A stretch of DNA of 64,000 nt from Virgibacillus siamensis (GCF_900162695.1 NZ_FUIH01000007.1:1240001-1304000), one strand, 5' to 3'; shown: positions 51,647 through 61,067, numbered from the stretch's first letter. Made by a program: numbers and translations. Notes: generated from the sequence alone by a model not told the origin.

Positions 51647-52201
51647 AAAATTTTCTCTTCTTATTACCCCATACGTTTTGATGGTTATTATCATGTAGAA
51701 TCAAAAAGGTACATGGACTATTGTAGTATTTGTAAAATCAATATGTAAGATTATTTGCCTCTGGGTAGTCTACTGTACAAAACATTTCTAATACAATTTT
51801 ACAATATGATAAGACAATATAAAACTCACTTTATAATTTTTTCCGGAATCGAGAATAACGATAAGCAGGCTTTTGAAAATGGAATAAAGACATATAGATA
51901 ACTACCTGTGGTGTCTAGTTAAAGCATCTCAGTTTCGAGTATTCAATAATACTATCCAATAGCAGAAAGGATTATTCCGTTATACGAACGACCGCGAGAA
52001 TCGAATAAGATCAGTATCATTTAGAGCCCAACAGTTCAACAAATTAAATGATTGAGACGTGCTCGTGCTGACGGGGACCATCGCGTGCAATTGAAGAAGG
52101 ATTGCCAACCCATGTGCAGAGTTTACAACAGTTGGTTTACTGCCGGCTTTGGGTAGTATATAATGAAGTGTCAAAGAAGAAGAAGAGATGTGAAAGTGCC
52201 T
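51647..52201. other. intergenic stretch before the rlmCD gene
   Basis: Mostly AT-rich. A TATAAT at 52157-52162, with a TTGGTT 19 bases upstream, is the likely promoter of the next gene and shows that the ATG at 52163 is not a start. No gene is seen in the rest. Confidence 0.5.
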
Positions 52202-53695
52202 ATGACTAAAAGAAAGAACAGCGAATATAGAAAAACAGGAAAAAAACGTCATCGTCCTGGGAATAAGCACGGTAAACAGCACCAGGCGCGGGCGAATCGA
52301 GCGGACGGCAAATCCAAAGGCAAGCTTAAGGCAAACGATGGGCGCCATCGTACCCAGAAAACCGTAACCACAGAGGTGACCTGCTCTGGCCTTACCGATG
52401 GAGGTAAAGGCATTGTCCGGTGGGAAGGAAAGCAGCTTGAAGTAGCTAATCTGTTGCCTGGTGAAACAGCTGAAGTGAATATTTCTAAGAAAGGACGCTT
52501 TTTCGAAATAGAGCTAAAGCGGGTTATTAATCCTTCAGAAGACCGTGTCAATTTACCGCGCTCATCTTATTACGAGGGCGTGGGGTGCCACATTCAGCAC
52601 ATGAATGGGTATGCCCAAAAGCGTTTCAAACAGAAAATCATAGATGAACTAATGAAGCCTTTTGGAACACCAGAGCCAATCATAACCATGGAGTTTCCGT
52701 TTTACTACCGTAATAAAAATGTTATGACATTTGGTTTGAATAAAAAAAGGCAGATTATAAGTGGGCTATACGCTGAAAATACTCATAAGATCATACCAAT
52801 GGAGAGGTCCATCATCCATGACCAAAAAGCGGATGAGATTATTCAAACCATCAAGGGGATGATGAAATCCTTTAAAATGCAGCCTTACAACGAAGACACT
52901 GGTCAGGGCTTTTTGCGACACGTATTGGTAAGGGTCGGAAAAGTCAGTGGTGAAATTATGGTGGTACTGGTAGTAGCATCACCTATGTTCAAAGGGAAGA
53001 ATAATTTTGTAAAAGCACTAAGAAAGGCCCATCCAGAAATTACGACCCTCCTGATGAACGTGAATAAGAGGAATGACAGCATGGTTCTAGGCAATCAGGA
53101 AAAAGTACTGTTCGGTAAGGGGACCATAACAGATACTCTTTGCGGGCTTAAGTTCGACATCTCGGCGAAATCCTTCTATCAGATTAATCCGGTACAGACG
53201 GAAAAATTGTATGCAAAGGCCATTGAAATGGCAGAGCTGACTGGAAAGGAAACCGTGGTGGATGCCTACTGCGGGATTGGTACGATTGGTTTAATTGCCA
53301 GCCAGAGGGCCGGAAAGGTCATTGGCGTGGAGTTGAATAAAGATGCGGTTCGCGATGCTATCCATAATTCAAAGCGCAACGGCGTGAAAAATGCCCGATT
53401 CTATCAGGAAGACGCTGGGGAGTTCATGGTAAAGATGGCAGCGCGTGGTGAGAAAGCAGATGTGGTGATTATGGATCCGCCACGAAGCGGGAGTGACGAA
53501 GCGTTCTTATCCAGCGTGGTGAAGTTGCAGCCGAAGCGGGTAGTGTATGTGTCCTGTAACCCGGTGACCCAGGCACGGGATTTGAAGTACCTGGTGAAGA
53601 ACGGCTATGCGGTTGAAGGTATTCAGCCGGTGGATATGTTTCCGCAGACGGTGCATGTGGAAGCAATCACAAAATTAGTATTACAAAATGTCTAA
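52202..53695 (+). CDS. 23S rRNA (uracil-5-)-methyltransferase, RlmCD type
   Basis: This 497-residue SAM enzyme of the RumA/TrmA family methylates uracils of 23S rRNA; B. subtilis RlmCD modifies U747 and U1939. It has an unusually basic N-terminal tail (about residues 1-55), a TRAM domain (residues 55-112), and a methyltransferase domain with VDAYCGIGTIGLIASQ for SAM, VIMDPPRSG and the catalytic Cys in VYVSCNPVTQARDL. ATG 52202 is used because the ATG at 52163 lies at the -10 box; GTG 52190 is possible. Three of the four TRAM-side Fe-S cysteines of RumA are not apparent. Its exact sites are inferred. Confidence 0.87.
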   Translation: MTKRKNSEYRKTGKKRHRPGNKHGKQHQARANRADGKSKGKLKANDGRHRTQKTVTTEVTCSGLTDGGKGIVRWEGKQLEVANLLPGETAEVNISKKGRFFEIELKRVINPSEDRVNLPRSSYYEGVGCHIQHMNGYAQKRFKQKIIDELMKPFGTPEPIITMEFPFYYRNKNVMTFGLNKKRQIISGLYAENTHKIIPMERSIIHDQKADEIIQTIKGMMKSFKMQPYNEDTGQGFLRHVLVRVGKVSGEIMVVLVVASPMFKGKNNFVKALRKAHPEITTLLMNVNKRNDSMVLGNQEKVLFGKGTITDTLCGLKFDISAKSFYQINPVQTEKLYAKAIEMAELTGKETVVDAYCGIGTIGLIASQRAGKVIGVELNKDAVRDAIHNSKRNGVKNARFYQEDAGEFMVKMAARGEKADVVIMDPPRSGSDEAFLSSVVKLQPKRVVYVSCNPVTQARDLKYLVKNGYAVEGIQPVDMFPQTVHVEAITKLVLQNV

Positions 53696-54321
53696 CTAAA
53701 AATACTCTTGCTAGTTAAAATAGACATTTGACCGTATTATTAAGGTAGTAGAGGAATATCGCCAATGACTATGAAATTATGGTCTAGAAAGATAAGATTC
53801 TATACTGCTGCGCCCTTAATAGGTGTGATGCAAAATTAATACTTTGGATATATTTATGCTGGAATGTGTTCTTAAAGATACATTCCAGCATCTTTATACT
53901 ATAAAGTAATATTGAAGGTGCACTAAAGGCACTTCAACCTCATGTCTATTATGCTAGTTCTGAATCAAATATACAAAACACCATTGGAAAAAGGGCAAAC
54001 ATGGATTTTAGATGCACCAATCAGTCAAAAGGTTATTTGGAATACATAATAAATTCAGGAGAACTGGAAGAACAAAATAAGATGGTATACTCTCGTGCGC
54101 ATCGGATTGTTCATTCCATGTTAAGTTGTCAAAAAGAAATTAAGCAGCTTTGGAAAGAAGGAAAGTTTGTCATTAATGAGTCAGATGATTGGGGATTTTG
54201 AGATGAAGACACAAAAGTATTAGTGCTAATAATTCCAAAATGTGATTTGCTGCTATAAAGCAACTACAGCCAAGATATGAAAACAGACATGATTTTAATG
54301 TGATTTATGAAAACCGCCATA
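53696..54321. other. intergenic stretch with an unassigned open frame
   Basis: A frame is open from 53905 to 54201 (about 98 codons) with internal ATG 54001, reading QPHVYYASSESNIQNTIGKR and later YSRAHRIVHSMLSCQKEIKQ. No ribosome site precedes the ATG and I recognise no family. It may be a remnant of a nearby gene. The rest is AT-rich. Confidence 0.3.
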
Positions 54322-54364
54322 AAAAAGGGACAGTTACGATAAATTATCATAACTGTCCCTTTCC
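54322..54364. terminator. long hairpin, probable terminator
   Basis: AAAGGGACAGTTACGATAA pairs with TTATCATAACTGTCCCTTT with almost no loop and one mismatch. A residues precede it and T-rich sequence follows, so it may serve both strands. Confidence 0.7.
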
Positions 54365-54462
54365 TTGGTTTAATTATACCATGATTAATTTAAAATTTTT
54401 AGTCTTTTTTTTATCTTTTTAACCTGCTAGTATTAATCAAACTGTGCAGCTGCTTTGATGAG

Positions 54463-54501
54463 TCATTTAACACGATAAGATAAGCTTTTTTTGTTAAATG
54501 A
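54463..54501. promoter_or_regulatory. inverted repeat before the rifampin phosphotransferase gene
   Basis: TCATTTAAC (54463-54471) and GTTAAATGA (54493-54501) form a perfect 9-base inverted repeat with a T-rich spacer, 29 bases before the start codon. It could be an operator or a leader hairpin. It does not match the actinomycete rifamycin-associated element. Confidence 0.4.
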
Positions 54502-54529
54502 TTTATCACAATAAATAGGAGGGGAAGAA

Positions 54530-57130
54530 ATGAAAAAATATGTGCTGGATTTTCAAGAGATTGATAAAACGAGACAAATGGTGGTTGGGGGAAAAGGGCT
54601 GAATTTAGGGGAACTATCGAAGGTCCATGGCATACAGGTGCCGGAAGGATTTTGTGTTACGACAGAAGCTTATCAAAAAGTCCTTGAACAAAACGAAGCG
54701 TTCCACGCATTGTTGGATCAACTCACACTGCTAAATGTAGAGGATCAAAATCAAACAAGTAAAATCAGCAGGAAGATTCGACAAATCATTACGGAAGTGG
54801 AGATTCCCCCCGATGTTGCGAAAGCCGTTGCTCACAATCTCTCCCGGTTTGGCGATGAATATGCTTATGCAGTGCGCTCCAGTGCAACAGCTGAAGATTT
54901 ACCACATGCCTCTTTTGCCGGTCAGCAAGACACCTATTTAAATATCATCGGAACAGAAGCCGTTTTGTGGCACATCCGCAAATGCTGGGCTTCCCTATTC
55001 ACGGACCGTGCTGTGATTTACCGTGTGAAAAATGGATTTAACCACAACCAAGTGTATTTATCCGTTATCGTTCAAAGGATGGTTTTCCCACAGGCTTCAG
55101 GTATTTTATTTACCGCTGACCCCATTACTTCTAACCGAAAGCTGCTATCCATCGATGCCAGTTTTGGACTGGGTGAGGCACTTGTCTCCGGTTTAGTGTC
55201 TGCGGACAATTATAAAGTTCGGGAAGAGGAAATCACCGATAAGATGGTAGCAACTAAAAAACTGGCTATTTATGGACGAGAAGAAGGCGGAACAGAGACA
55301 CAGCCGATCGATCCGGATCAGCAAATGACTCAAACACTTACTAATCAACAAATTTTACAACTGGCACGCATTGGAAGGAAAATCGAAGCGTATTTCGGCC
55401 AGCCGCAAGATATCGAATGGTGTTTGGTTGATAATACATTTTATATTGTCCAGAGCCGTCCAATCACGACTTTATACCCCGTCCCTGAAGCGAATGATCA
55501 AGAAAATCACGTCTATATATCCGTTGGCCACCAACAAATGATGACCGATCCCATCAAACCGCTCGGATTGTCTTTTTACCTTTTGATGACTCCTGCACCC
55601 ATGCGTAAAGCTGGTGGAAGGCTGTTTGTTGATGTCACACATCAATTGGCTTCGCCTAACAGCAGGGAAATGTTTTTAAATGGCATGGGACAACACGATC
55701 CACTTATAAAAGATGCACTCATGACCATAATAGAGCGAGAAGATTTTATAAAATCGGTCCAAGATGATACAAAAGCAGCGAGTCCCATTAATAGCAATCC
55801 AGATCAGCTGGCACAATTCCATAACAATCCGACAATCGTTTCGGATTTGATCAAGCGCAGTCAAGCGTTGATCGAACAGTTGAAACAAAACATTCAAACG
55901 AAGTCGGGATCGGCGTTATTCGATTTTATTCGGGAAGATACCCAGCAATTAATGAAGTTCTTGGCTGATGCGCAAGGGTTGGGTGCCATTACGGCCGTTA
56001 TAAATGCTTCAAGATGGATTAATGAAAATATGTACGAGTGGTTAGGTGCAAAAAATGCGGCGGATACGCTTTCCCAATCTGTGCCGAATAATGTTACGTC
56101 AGAAATGGGCCTGGAGCTGATGGAGGTCGCAGATGTGATTCGTCCCTATCCGGAGGTCATTGATTATTTGCAATACGTAAAAGATGATCATTTTTTGGAT
56201 GAACTGGATAAGTTTAATGGTGGACAGGAAGCCCGGGATGCTATCTGTTCTTATCTTAACAAATACGGAATGCGATGTGTCGGAGAAATTGATATTACGA
56301 AAACTCGCTGGAGCGAAAAACCAACGACACTTATCCCGATGATTCTGAGTAACATTAAAAACTTTGAGCCCCATGCCGCCAGCTTGAAATTCAAACATGG
56401 ACGACAGGAAGCTATGGACAAAGAGCAAGAGCTTTTGGAACGGTTGAAACAGCTCCCGGACGGTGAGACAAAAGCCAAAGAAACCAAACGAATGATTGAG
56501 ATCATTCTGAATTTCAGCGGTTACCGGGAATATCCCAAATATGTTTGGATGAATCACTACTTCGTTTATAAGCAGGCTTTGCTTAAAGAAGCAGAACGAC
56601 TTGTACAAGCGAGCGTGATCCATGAAAAAGAAGATATGTACTATCTCACTTTTGAAGAACTTCACGAAACCGTACGAACCCATAAACTAAATTACCAGAT
56701 TATCAGCAAGCGAATAGATGAATACAAATTATATGAAAAACTAAGTCCCCCACGTGTGATCACATCTGATGGTGAAATCATTGCAGGTAAATACAAACGT
56801 GAAAACCTCCCAGCTGAAGCAATTTTAGGTCTACCGGTTTCTTCCGGAGTTATAGAGGGCAGGGCGCGCGTCATCTTAAACATGAAAGATGTAAATCTGG
56901 ATGATGGAGATATCCTGGTTACAGCCTTCACTGATCCTAGCTGGACACCATTGTTTGTATCCATAAAGGGGCTCGTTACCGAAGTTGGCGGACTGATGAC
57001 CCATGGAGCAGTTATTGCACGTGAATATGGCTTACCTGCAGTTGTCGGAGCGGAAAATGCCACCAAACTGATTAAGGATGGGCAACGAATCAGGGTGAAT
57101 GGAACAGAAGGGTATATCGAAATATTATAA
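54530..57130 (+). CDS. rph: rifampin phosphotransferase (RPH)
   Basis: RPH inactivates rifamycins by moving the beta-phosphate of ATP to the drug, releasing AMP and phosphate. The 866-residue protein has the ATP-grasp part (about 1-315, with GGKGLNLGEL, RSSATAEDLPHASFAGQQDT and the QDIEWCLVDNTFYIVQSRPI end), a helical rifampin-binding part (about 330-755), and the swivelling His domain with EVGGLMTHGAVIAREYGLPAVVG. The His falls at residue 825, the catalytic position in the Listeria enzyme. Such genes are often annotated pps, but the length and domain order fit RPH. ATAGGAGGGGAAGAA precedes the ATG. It stands alone. Confidence 0.9.
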   Translation: MKKYVLDFQEIDKTRQMVVGGKGLNLGELSKVHGIQVPEGFCVTTEAYQKVLEQNEAFHALLDQLTLLNVEDQNQTSKISRKIRQIITEVEIPPDVAKAVAHNLSRFGDEYAYAVRSSATAEDLPHASFAGQQDTYLNIIGTEAVLWHIRKCWASLFTDRAVIYRVKNGFNHNQVYLSVIVQRMVFPQASGILFTADPITSNRKLLSIDASFGLGEALVSGLVSADNYKVREEEITDKMVATKKLAIYGREEGGTETQPIDPDQQMTQTLTNQQILQLARIGRKIEAYFGQPQDIEWCLVDNTFYIVQSRPITTLYPVPEANDQENHVYISVGHQQMMTDPIKPLGLSFYLLMTPAPMRKAGGRLFVDVTHQLASPNSREMFLNGMGQHDPLIKDALMTIIEREDFIKSVQDDTKAASPINSNPDQLAQFHNNPTIVSDLIKRSQALIEQLKQNIQTKSGSALFDFIREDTQQLMKFLADAQGLGAITAVINASRWINENMYEWLGAKNAADTLSQSVPNNVTSEMGLELMEVADVIRPYPEVIDYLQYVKDDHFLDELDKFNGGQEARDAICSYLNKYGMRCVGEIDITKTRWSEKPTTLIPMILSNIKNFEPHAASLKFKHGRQEAMDKEQELLERLKQLPDGETKAKETKRMIEIILNFSGYREYPKYVWMNHYFVYKQALLKEAERLVQASVIHEKEDMYYLTFEELHETVRTHKLNYQIISKRIDEYKLYEKLSPPRVITSDGEIIAGKYKRENLPAEAILGLPVSSGVIEGRARVILNMKDVNLDDGDILVTAFTDPSWTPLFVSIKGLVTEVGGLMTHGAVIAREYGLPAVVGAENATKLIKDGQRIRVNGTEGYIEIL

Positions 57131-57215
57131 TTACTAGATACCTTAATAAAGGCAGCATTCAAATTGCCATTGTAGATCCATTATGCTGAATAAAGTATGT
57201 TAAAATTAAATTTGG

Positions 57216-57250
57216 AAAAGGGCAGCTGTTTATAATGCTGCCTTTTATTG
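57216..57250 (+). terminator. rho-independent terminator after rph
   Basis: AAAAGGGCAGC pairs exactly with GCTGCCTTTT around a 10-base loop and is followed by ATTG. It may also serve the converging pair downstream. Confidence 0.85.
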
Positions 57251-57294
57251 TTCCGGCGCGGATCCCAAGTGAATTGTGATTACTAACTGAGTAA

Positions 57295-57576
57295 TCAATA
57301 TTTACGACGATACAAAAATAAATAAATGAATTGAATGATGAAAATTCCTGCTATGATGATAACTATAGCGTTTTTAAATTGAGTATAGGTCAAGGGGTGA
57401 AAATTATCGACTAAGTAAACAGCCAGCCATCCAATCAAAACATACGTAAAGGCTCTTGAGCGGGCTTTATAGAAAATCATCTTTCCTCTTTCATCATGAC
57501 CTTCATTTAACATAAAGCGTTTTTCATATTGATACAAAATCCATACCAATGTAACAACGATTAAGAATTTAATCAT
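57295..57576 (-). CDS. small membrane protein paired with XRE regulator
   Basis: This 93-residue protein has three predicted membrane helices: KFLIVVTLVWILYQY at the start, FTYVLIGWLAVYLV in the middle, and IVIIIAGIFIIQFIYLFLY at the end. The loop NEGHDERGKMIFYKARSRA with a DERG motif is typical of DUF2178-like proteins that are coded next to small XRE regulators in Bacillus. Its function is not known. The ATG overlaps the regulator gene by 8 bases, so the two are coupled. Confidence 0.75.
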   Translation of the reverse strand: MIKFLIVVTLVWILYQYEKRFMLNEGHDERGKMIFYKARSRAFTYVLIGWLAVYLVDNFHPLTYTQFKNAIVIIIAGIFIIQFIYLFLYRRKY

Positions 57577-57802
57577 TTAAATACTCCTCTTCTGAATGAT
57601 ATTGGAAAACGTCATTAATATCCTTGTCAAACAAATGAGCAATTTGAAAGGCAAGCATTAAAGATGGACTGTATTTATTAGCTTCAATTGAAACAACCGT
57701 TTGTCGACTGATTCCCAGCAGTGATGCAACTTTCTTTTGGGACCAACGCTTTTCAGCTCGAAGTACATTTAATCGATTTGTTAGGTTTCCTTTACGGTTC
57801 AT
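57569..57802 (-). CDS. XRE-family transcriptional regulator
   Basis: This 77-residue Cro/C1-type regulator is almost all helix-turn-helix: NRLNVLRAEKRWSQKKVASLLGISRQTVVSIEANKYSP contains the DNA-binding helices, here split as KKVASLLGISRQTVVSIE for the key part. The C-terminus ends in FQYHSEEEY. ATG 57802 is chosen with GGAGTGAT before it; the frame is open upstream. It is the first gene of a two-gene unit with the membrane protein, and probably controls that unit. Confidence 0.87.
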   Translation of the reverse strand: MNRKGNLTNRLNVLRAEKRWSQKKVASLLGISRQTVVSIEANKYSPSLMLAFQIAHLFDKDINDVFQYHSEEEYLND

Positions 57803-57993
57803 TCTTATCACTCCAAAATAGTGTAATATAAATTGGACTAAATGTAAAAAAAACATTACATAAAAATGCTCTGACTAAGGTCGAATCTCGAATGAAATAA
57901 TGAAATTATGTAAAATTCTAGTTTGGAACTTCTTGAAGAAGGCGTGAAATTAAGGAGTTCAAGATGAAAGAAAATTAAAGGGGGGAGGGTAAT

Positions 57994-58433
57994 GTGACAC
58001 TGATTGGCAGAATTCAAGAAAGATTTAACGAAAGAAACAAGGTATTTTTAGGTTTGGATATACTTTTTACTCTTTTGACGATTGGTTTTGCTATTTGGAT
58101 GTTTTTTCTTGCAGTACCCGTGTTGAAACTAGTGATACTTCCAACCTGGAGGAACTTATGCCTTCAGATTATTACGTGACCTTTTTCATGCAGGGTCAAG
58201 AAAAGCCAACCTTTTTTTATCGCAATGATGCTGTAGATGGCATGCGACAGTCAGTTTCCTGCCAAAGTAAGAAAAGAAAGCGATTTGATAATCGAGTTAT
58301 TCTTTTGAAAGATACTCAAAATGCTGTTGTGTTTTATGAGCAAAATTATCGAAAGAGAGGGTGTACAATTGAAGGTTGGCAAAAAAGGGGCGGGCAATGG
58401 GAGCTTTCCCGGGAAATTCAGGAGCATGTTTAG
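57994..58433 (+). pseudogene. membrane-anchored small protein, frameshifted
   Basis: From GTG 57994 (after GGGGGGAGGG) a frame gives a charged start (RIQERFNERNKVF) and one membrane helix (ILFTLLTIGFAIWMFFLA), then a stop at 58179. The next frame continues with SNLEELMPSDYYVTFFMQGQ and runs to 58433 with a folded-looking domain. A one-base shift near the T6 run at 58101-58106 or near 58120 joins them into one protein of about 145 residues. Either the gene is broken or the sequence has an error. I do not recognise the family. Confidence 0.55.
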
Positions 58434-58518
58434 GTAAAAGAATGAAGCTATTGATGTATGATATTTTCATTATCAGGCGTAGAATCAAATAAATAATATT
58501 TTAGGGAGAGAATAGCAA

Positions 58519-58923
58519 ATGGGTATAGAACAAGAAGTATCGTATGAAGTATATCGCTTAATGGAGCTGCATCAAGAATTTGAAAGTGGTAAGTTTGAAG
58601 AAATGAATGAGTTATATTCGGATGAATTTCAAGGGTGGCTTTATATGCCAGGGGCAGGACAAGTGGATACCTTTAATGTTGAAGATATTAAAGAAGGTAA
58701 TAAGGAAGCCGCAAATCATTTTAAGGATAAAAAAATACAATTTGTTTTTTCGGGATTGGCAATTGTCCCTCAACATGAAAATCAAGCAGCAGTTTCTTAT
58801 GAGATTACATATCGGGATGATGAAAGAATGGTTAGAGCATTAAATCTTGAAGTTTGGAAAAAAGGGACAGATGGTAAGTGGAGAATTATCCGCTGGTATC
58901 AAGAGAAAGGTCTTAGTGAATGA
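58519..58923 (+). CDS. NTF2-like (SnoaL-type) protein
   Basis: This 134-residue protein probably has an NTF2-like fold, judged from the helix start YEVYRLMELHQEFESGKFEEMNELYSDEFQGWL, shown in part as EFESGKFEEMNELYSDEF, and the strand-rich end VSYEITYRDDERMVRALNLEVWKKGTDGKWRIIRWYQEKG, with its KWRIIRWYQE terminus. Such proteins bind small ligands or catalyse simple reactions; no active site can be assigned. TAGGGAGAGAATAGCAA precedes the ATG. It stands alone. Confidence 0.72.
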   Translation: MGIEQEVSYEVYRLMELHQEFESGKFEEMNELYSDEFQGWLYMPGAGQVDTFNVEDIKEGNKEAANHFKDKKIQFVFSGLAIVPQHENQAAVSYEITYRDDERMVRALNLEVWKKGTDGKWRIIRWYQEKGLSE

Positions 58924-59034
58924 AGTAACCTACGCGATTCAGGTATTGAAAATTAACGAGGCTAGGCTTAAAAAATGTATCATCTAAACCACAAGAACAT
59001 TTGTTGTTAATTCTAAAATAATGGAGTGATTATA

Positions 59035-59460
59035 ATGAAATCAAAAGAAATATTGCCTGAAATCCGGAAAAAAGTAGTGCTTAACGCTTCTATAGGGAAG
59101 GTATGGAAGGCGGTATCAACCTCAGAGGGGATTGCTGCATGGTGGATGCCAAATGATTTTAAACCTTTTTTGAATCAAGAATTTACACTTTATACAGGGG
59201 AATATGGTAATTCACCTTGTAAGGTCACAGAAATCAATCAACCGAATCGCCTTGGTTTTGACTGGGATAAGGACTGGCATCTGACTTTTGAGTTGTACGA
59301 ATTAGAAGACGGCAAAACAGAATTTACGCTCATTCATTCTGGATGGGATGCGAAAAAAGATACAGAGTTTGGGCAACCGCATTCAATGATTCGTGAAATT
59401 ATGGACGGCGGTTGGGAAAACATGGTCAAAGAAAAGTTGCCCGAATATATTGAGGTCTAA
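59035..59460 (+). CDS. SRPBCC/AHSA1-domain protein
   Basis: This 141-residue protein of the START-like AHSA1 family has the typical start IRKKVVLNASIGKVWKAVSTSEGIAAWWMP, shown in part as ASIGKVWKAVSTSEGIAAWW, and an end with the GGWENMVKEKLPEYIE helix that lines a hydrophobic cavity. The ligand is unknown. ATG 59035 follows GGAGTGAT. Such genes are often paired with an ArsR regulator, and a broken one lies 12 bases downstream. Confidence 0.83.
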   Translation: MKSKEILPEIRKKVVLNASIGKVWKAVSTSEGIAAWWMPNDFKPFLNQEFTLYTGEYGNSPCKVTEINQPNRLGFDWDKDWHLTFELYELEDGKTEFTLIHSGWDAKKDTEFGQPHSMIREIMDGGWENMVKEKLPEYIEV

Positions 59461-59471
59461 TTTTGGGATCG

Positions 59472-59585
59472 ATGAAGTACGATGTTTTTCAAGCCATTGC
59501 AAACCAAACTTGCAGAAGTCTGTTAAAATTGCTTGCATACAATGAAGTTTCCATTACCACCAACAATCGGGAAAAATCGCTATAA
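59472..59585 (+). pseudogene. ArsR-family regulator remnant
   Basis: The 37-codon frame reads MKYDVFQAIANQTCRSLLKL followed by LAYNEVSITTNNREK and a stop. This is the first helices of an ArsR winged-helix regulator (usual pattern: DVFQAIADPTRR-LLKLLA). The Pro-Thr-Arg core is altered, and the recognition helix and the wing are gone. It follows the AHSA1 gene, with which ArsR genes commonly pair. The gap to 59.69 kb holds no gene. Confidence 0.75.
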
Positions 59586-59691
59586 ACAAACGCAAACATG
59601 ATGAAAAGTCTTTCTCAAGGTGCTTTAGCAAGTATGTTAAAATAAAGAAGATTGTGATAAAGAACATAAAGAGTATGGAGTGGGGAAAAAA

Positions 59692-60243
59692 GTGCTAAAA
59701 CATATAATCGATGAAGAAGTTTCTTTGAGAATGTTTACCGAGGACGATCTCGAAGAATTTTATAATTTAATATTTAATTCAAAGATTCATCTCAAAAAAT
59801 GGGTTACCTGGGTTGATTCTGTTGAAAAACAAGAAGATGCTGAAGAAAGTTTAAAATTAAGAATCGAAGCGTTGTTGGAAAGCGGCGGATACCCAATGTG
59901 GTTTGCTGTTATATATAAAGGGGAAATTGCAGGCACTATTGGATTCAATGATATTGATAAAACGAATAGGGTAGGGGAGGAGCTAGGCTATTGGCTGGGT
60001 GAAAAATTCCAACGAAAAGGCATAATGTTAAGGGCATTTAAAGCGGTTATAAATTATGGATTTAAGGACCTCGGACTTAATAAAATTGAAGCATATATTG
60101 CAGCTGGTAATGGACGGAGTAAAGCTCTACCAGAGAGATTTGGATTTTTAGAAGAAGGAAGAATAAGACAGGCAGAATGGTTATATGATCATTACGAAGA
60201 TGAAATAATTTATGGGCTTTTAGCTGAAGAGTATCTTTCCTAG
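59692..60243 (+). CDS. GNAT acetyltransferase (RimJ/RimL/YdaF type)
   Basis: This 183-residue acetyl-CoA-dependent transferase has the GNAT fold. It has SLRMFTEDDLEEFYNLI, the strand AGTIGFNDIDKTNRVGEELGYWLG and the acetyl-CoA loop EKFQRKGIMLRAFKAV (Q/R-x-x-G-x-A pattern slightly altered to QRKGIM). LNKIEAYIAAGNGRSKALPERFGF is the typical C-terminal motif; SKALPERF replaces the common SxxVxEKxGF. The acceptor may be a ribosomal protein or a small amine. GTG 59692 is chosen with GGAGTGGGG upstream; GTG 59680 is too close. Confidence 0.83.
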   Translation: MLKHIIDEEVSLRMFTEDDLEEFYNLIFNSKIHLKKWVTWVDSVEKQEDAEESLKLRIEALLESGGYPMWFAVIYKGEIAGTIGFNDIDKTNRVGEELGYWLGEKFQRKGIMLRAFKAVINYGFKDLGLNKIEAYIAAGNGRSKALPERFGFLEEGRIRQAEWLYDHYEDEIIYGLLAEEYLS

Positions 60244-60363
60244 GTGCATTGCCTTACTTCCGATTCGATTGAAAGGACGTTTTGAACAAAAAGAAGGGAT
60301 ATCTCGCAGGAAAGTCGAAACTATATATTAAACGTATATTAATAGCAAAGGATGGTTTTAAAT

Positions 60364-60771
60364 ATGACAATGACCCAAGCGAGAACCCTGAGTATATCCA
60401 TTGAACGGAATTCAAAAGAAGTGTATGAATACGTTTTTGATCCTGAAAACCTTCCCCAATGGGCGCCAGCATTTAGTCAATCTTTAAAAGAATATAATGG
60501 TGCATGGGTTGTCGAAACATCTGATGGTCCAATGACAATCAGGTTTGTTGAAAGAAACGAACTAGGGGTGCTGGATCACTATGTTACCCCATCCACGGGA
60601 CAAAAAGTTTTAAACCCAATGCGGGTTATTCCTAATGGATTTGGAAGTGAAGTAATGTTTACATTGTTTCAATTACCTGAGATGTCAGATGAAAAATTTG
60701 CTGAGGATGCTAAATTGGTTGAGAGCGATTTAAAAAGACTAAAAAGTCAGTTGGAGGCTCAATGCCTCTAA
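60364..60771 (+). CDS. SRPBCC-family protein
   Basis: This 135-residue START-like protein begins with SISIERNSKEVYEYVFDPENLPQWAPAF, shown in part as SKEVYEYVFDPENLPQWA, the family's ligand-binding opening, and ends with the long helix LVESDLKRLKSQLEAQC. Ligand and role are unknown. ATG 60364 is chosen with AAAGGATGG 9 bases upstream; an earlier in-frame start at 60352 lies at that site. It resembles the AHSA1 protein upstream only in fold. Confidence 0.78.
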   Translation: MTMTQARTLSISIERNSKEVYEYVFDPENLPQWAPAFSQSLKEYNGAWVVETSDGPMTIRFVERNELGVLDHYVTPSTGQKVLNPMRVIPNGFGSEVMFTLFQLPEMSDEKFAEDAKLVESDLKRLKSQLEAQCL

Positions 60772-60950
60772 GTAGTCTGAAAAAACAATTTGTATTTGTC
60801 ATCTAAGTATTATTAAGTCATGCAGAAGACCTTCATGATGGGGCGACATTCTAAAATAAGGAACTGGTGCCCGTATCTATGCAAATCCTGATTGCTTCGT
60901 GAGGACCTTATTCCATTAGGAAAGACGGTAAAAATAAAGGTGGATAACAT

Positions 60951-61067
60951 GTGAACTTAGATACTCCAAGGGCTCCGATTATTGCGGGTGCAAGATTATT
61001 TGAAAATGTGTCATCGGAAAAAACAGACCGTCTTATGGAAATAATTAATCATTACTATCCTTTGTAA
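60951..61067 (+). CDS. hypothetical 38-residue peptide
   Basis: GTG 60951 with AAAGGTGG 6 bases upstream opens NLDTPRAPIIAGARLFEN followed by VSSEKTDRLMEIINHYYPL. It may be a small gene or the start of a lost one. No family is recognised. The gap 60.77-60.95 kb shows nothing else. Confidence 0.35.
   Translation: MNLDTPRAPIIAGARLFENVSSEKTDRLMEIINHYYPL

Noticed and set aside
56099..56683. 194-codon frame antisense to rph
   Set aside because: Shadow of the rph frame; no start signal or domain.
54530..57130. Phosphoenolpyruvate synthase
   Set aside because: Domain order (ATP-grasp, long helical middle, His domain at the end), length and His825 fit rifampin phosphotransferase.
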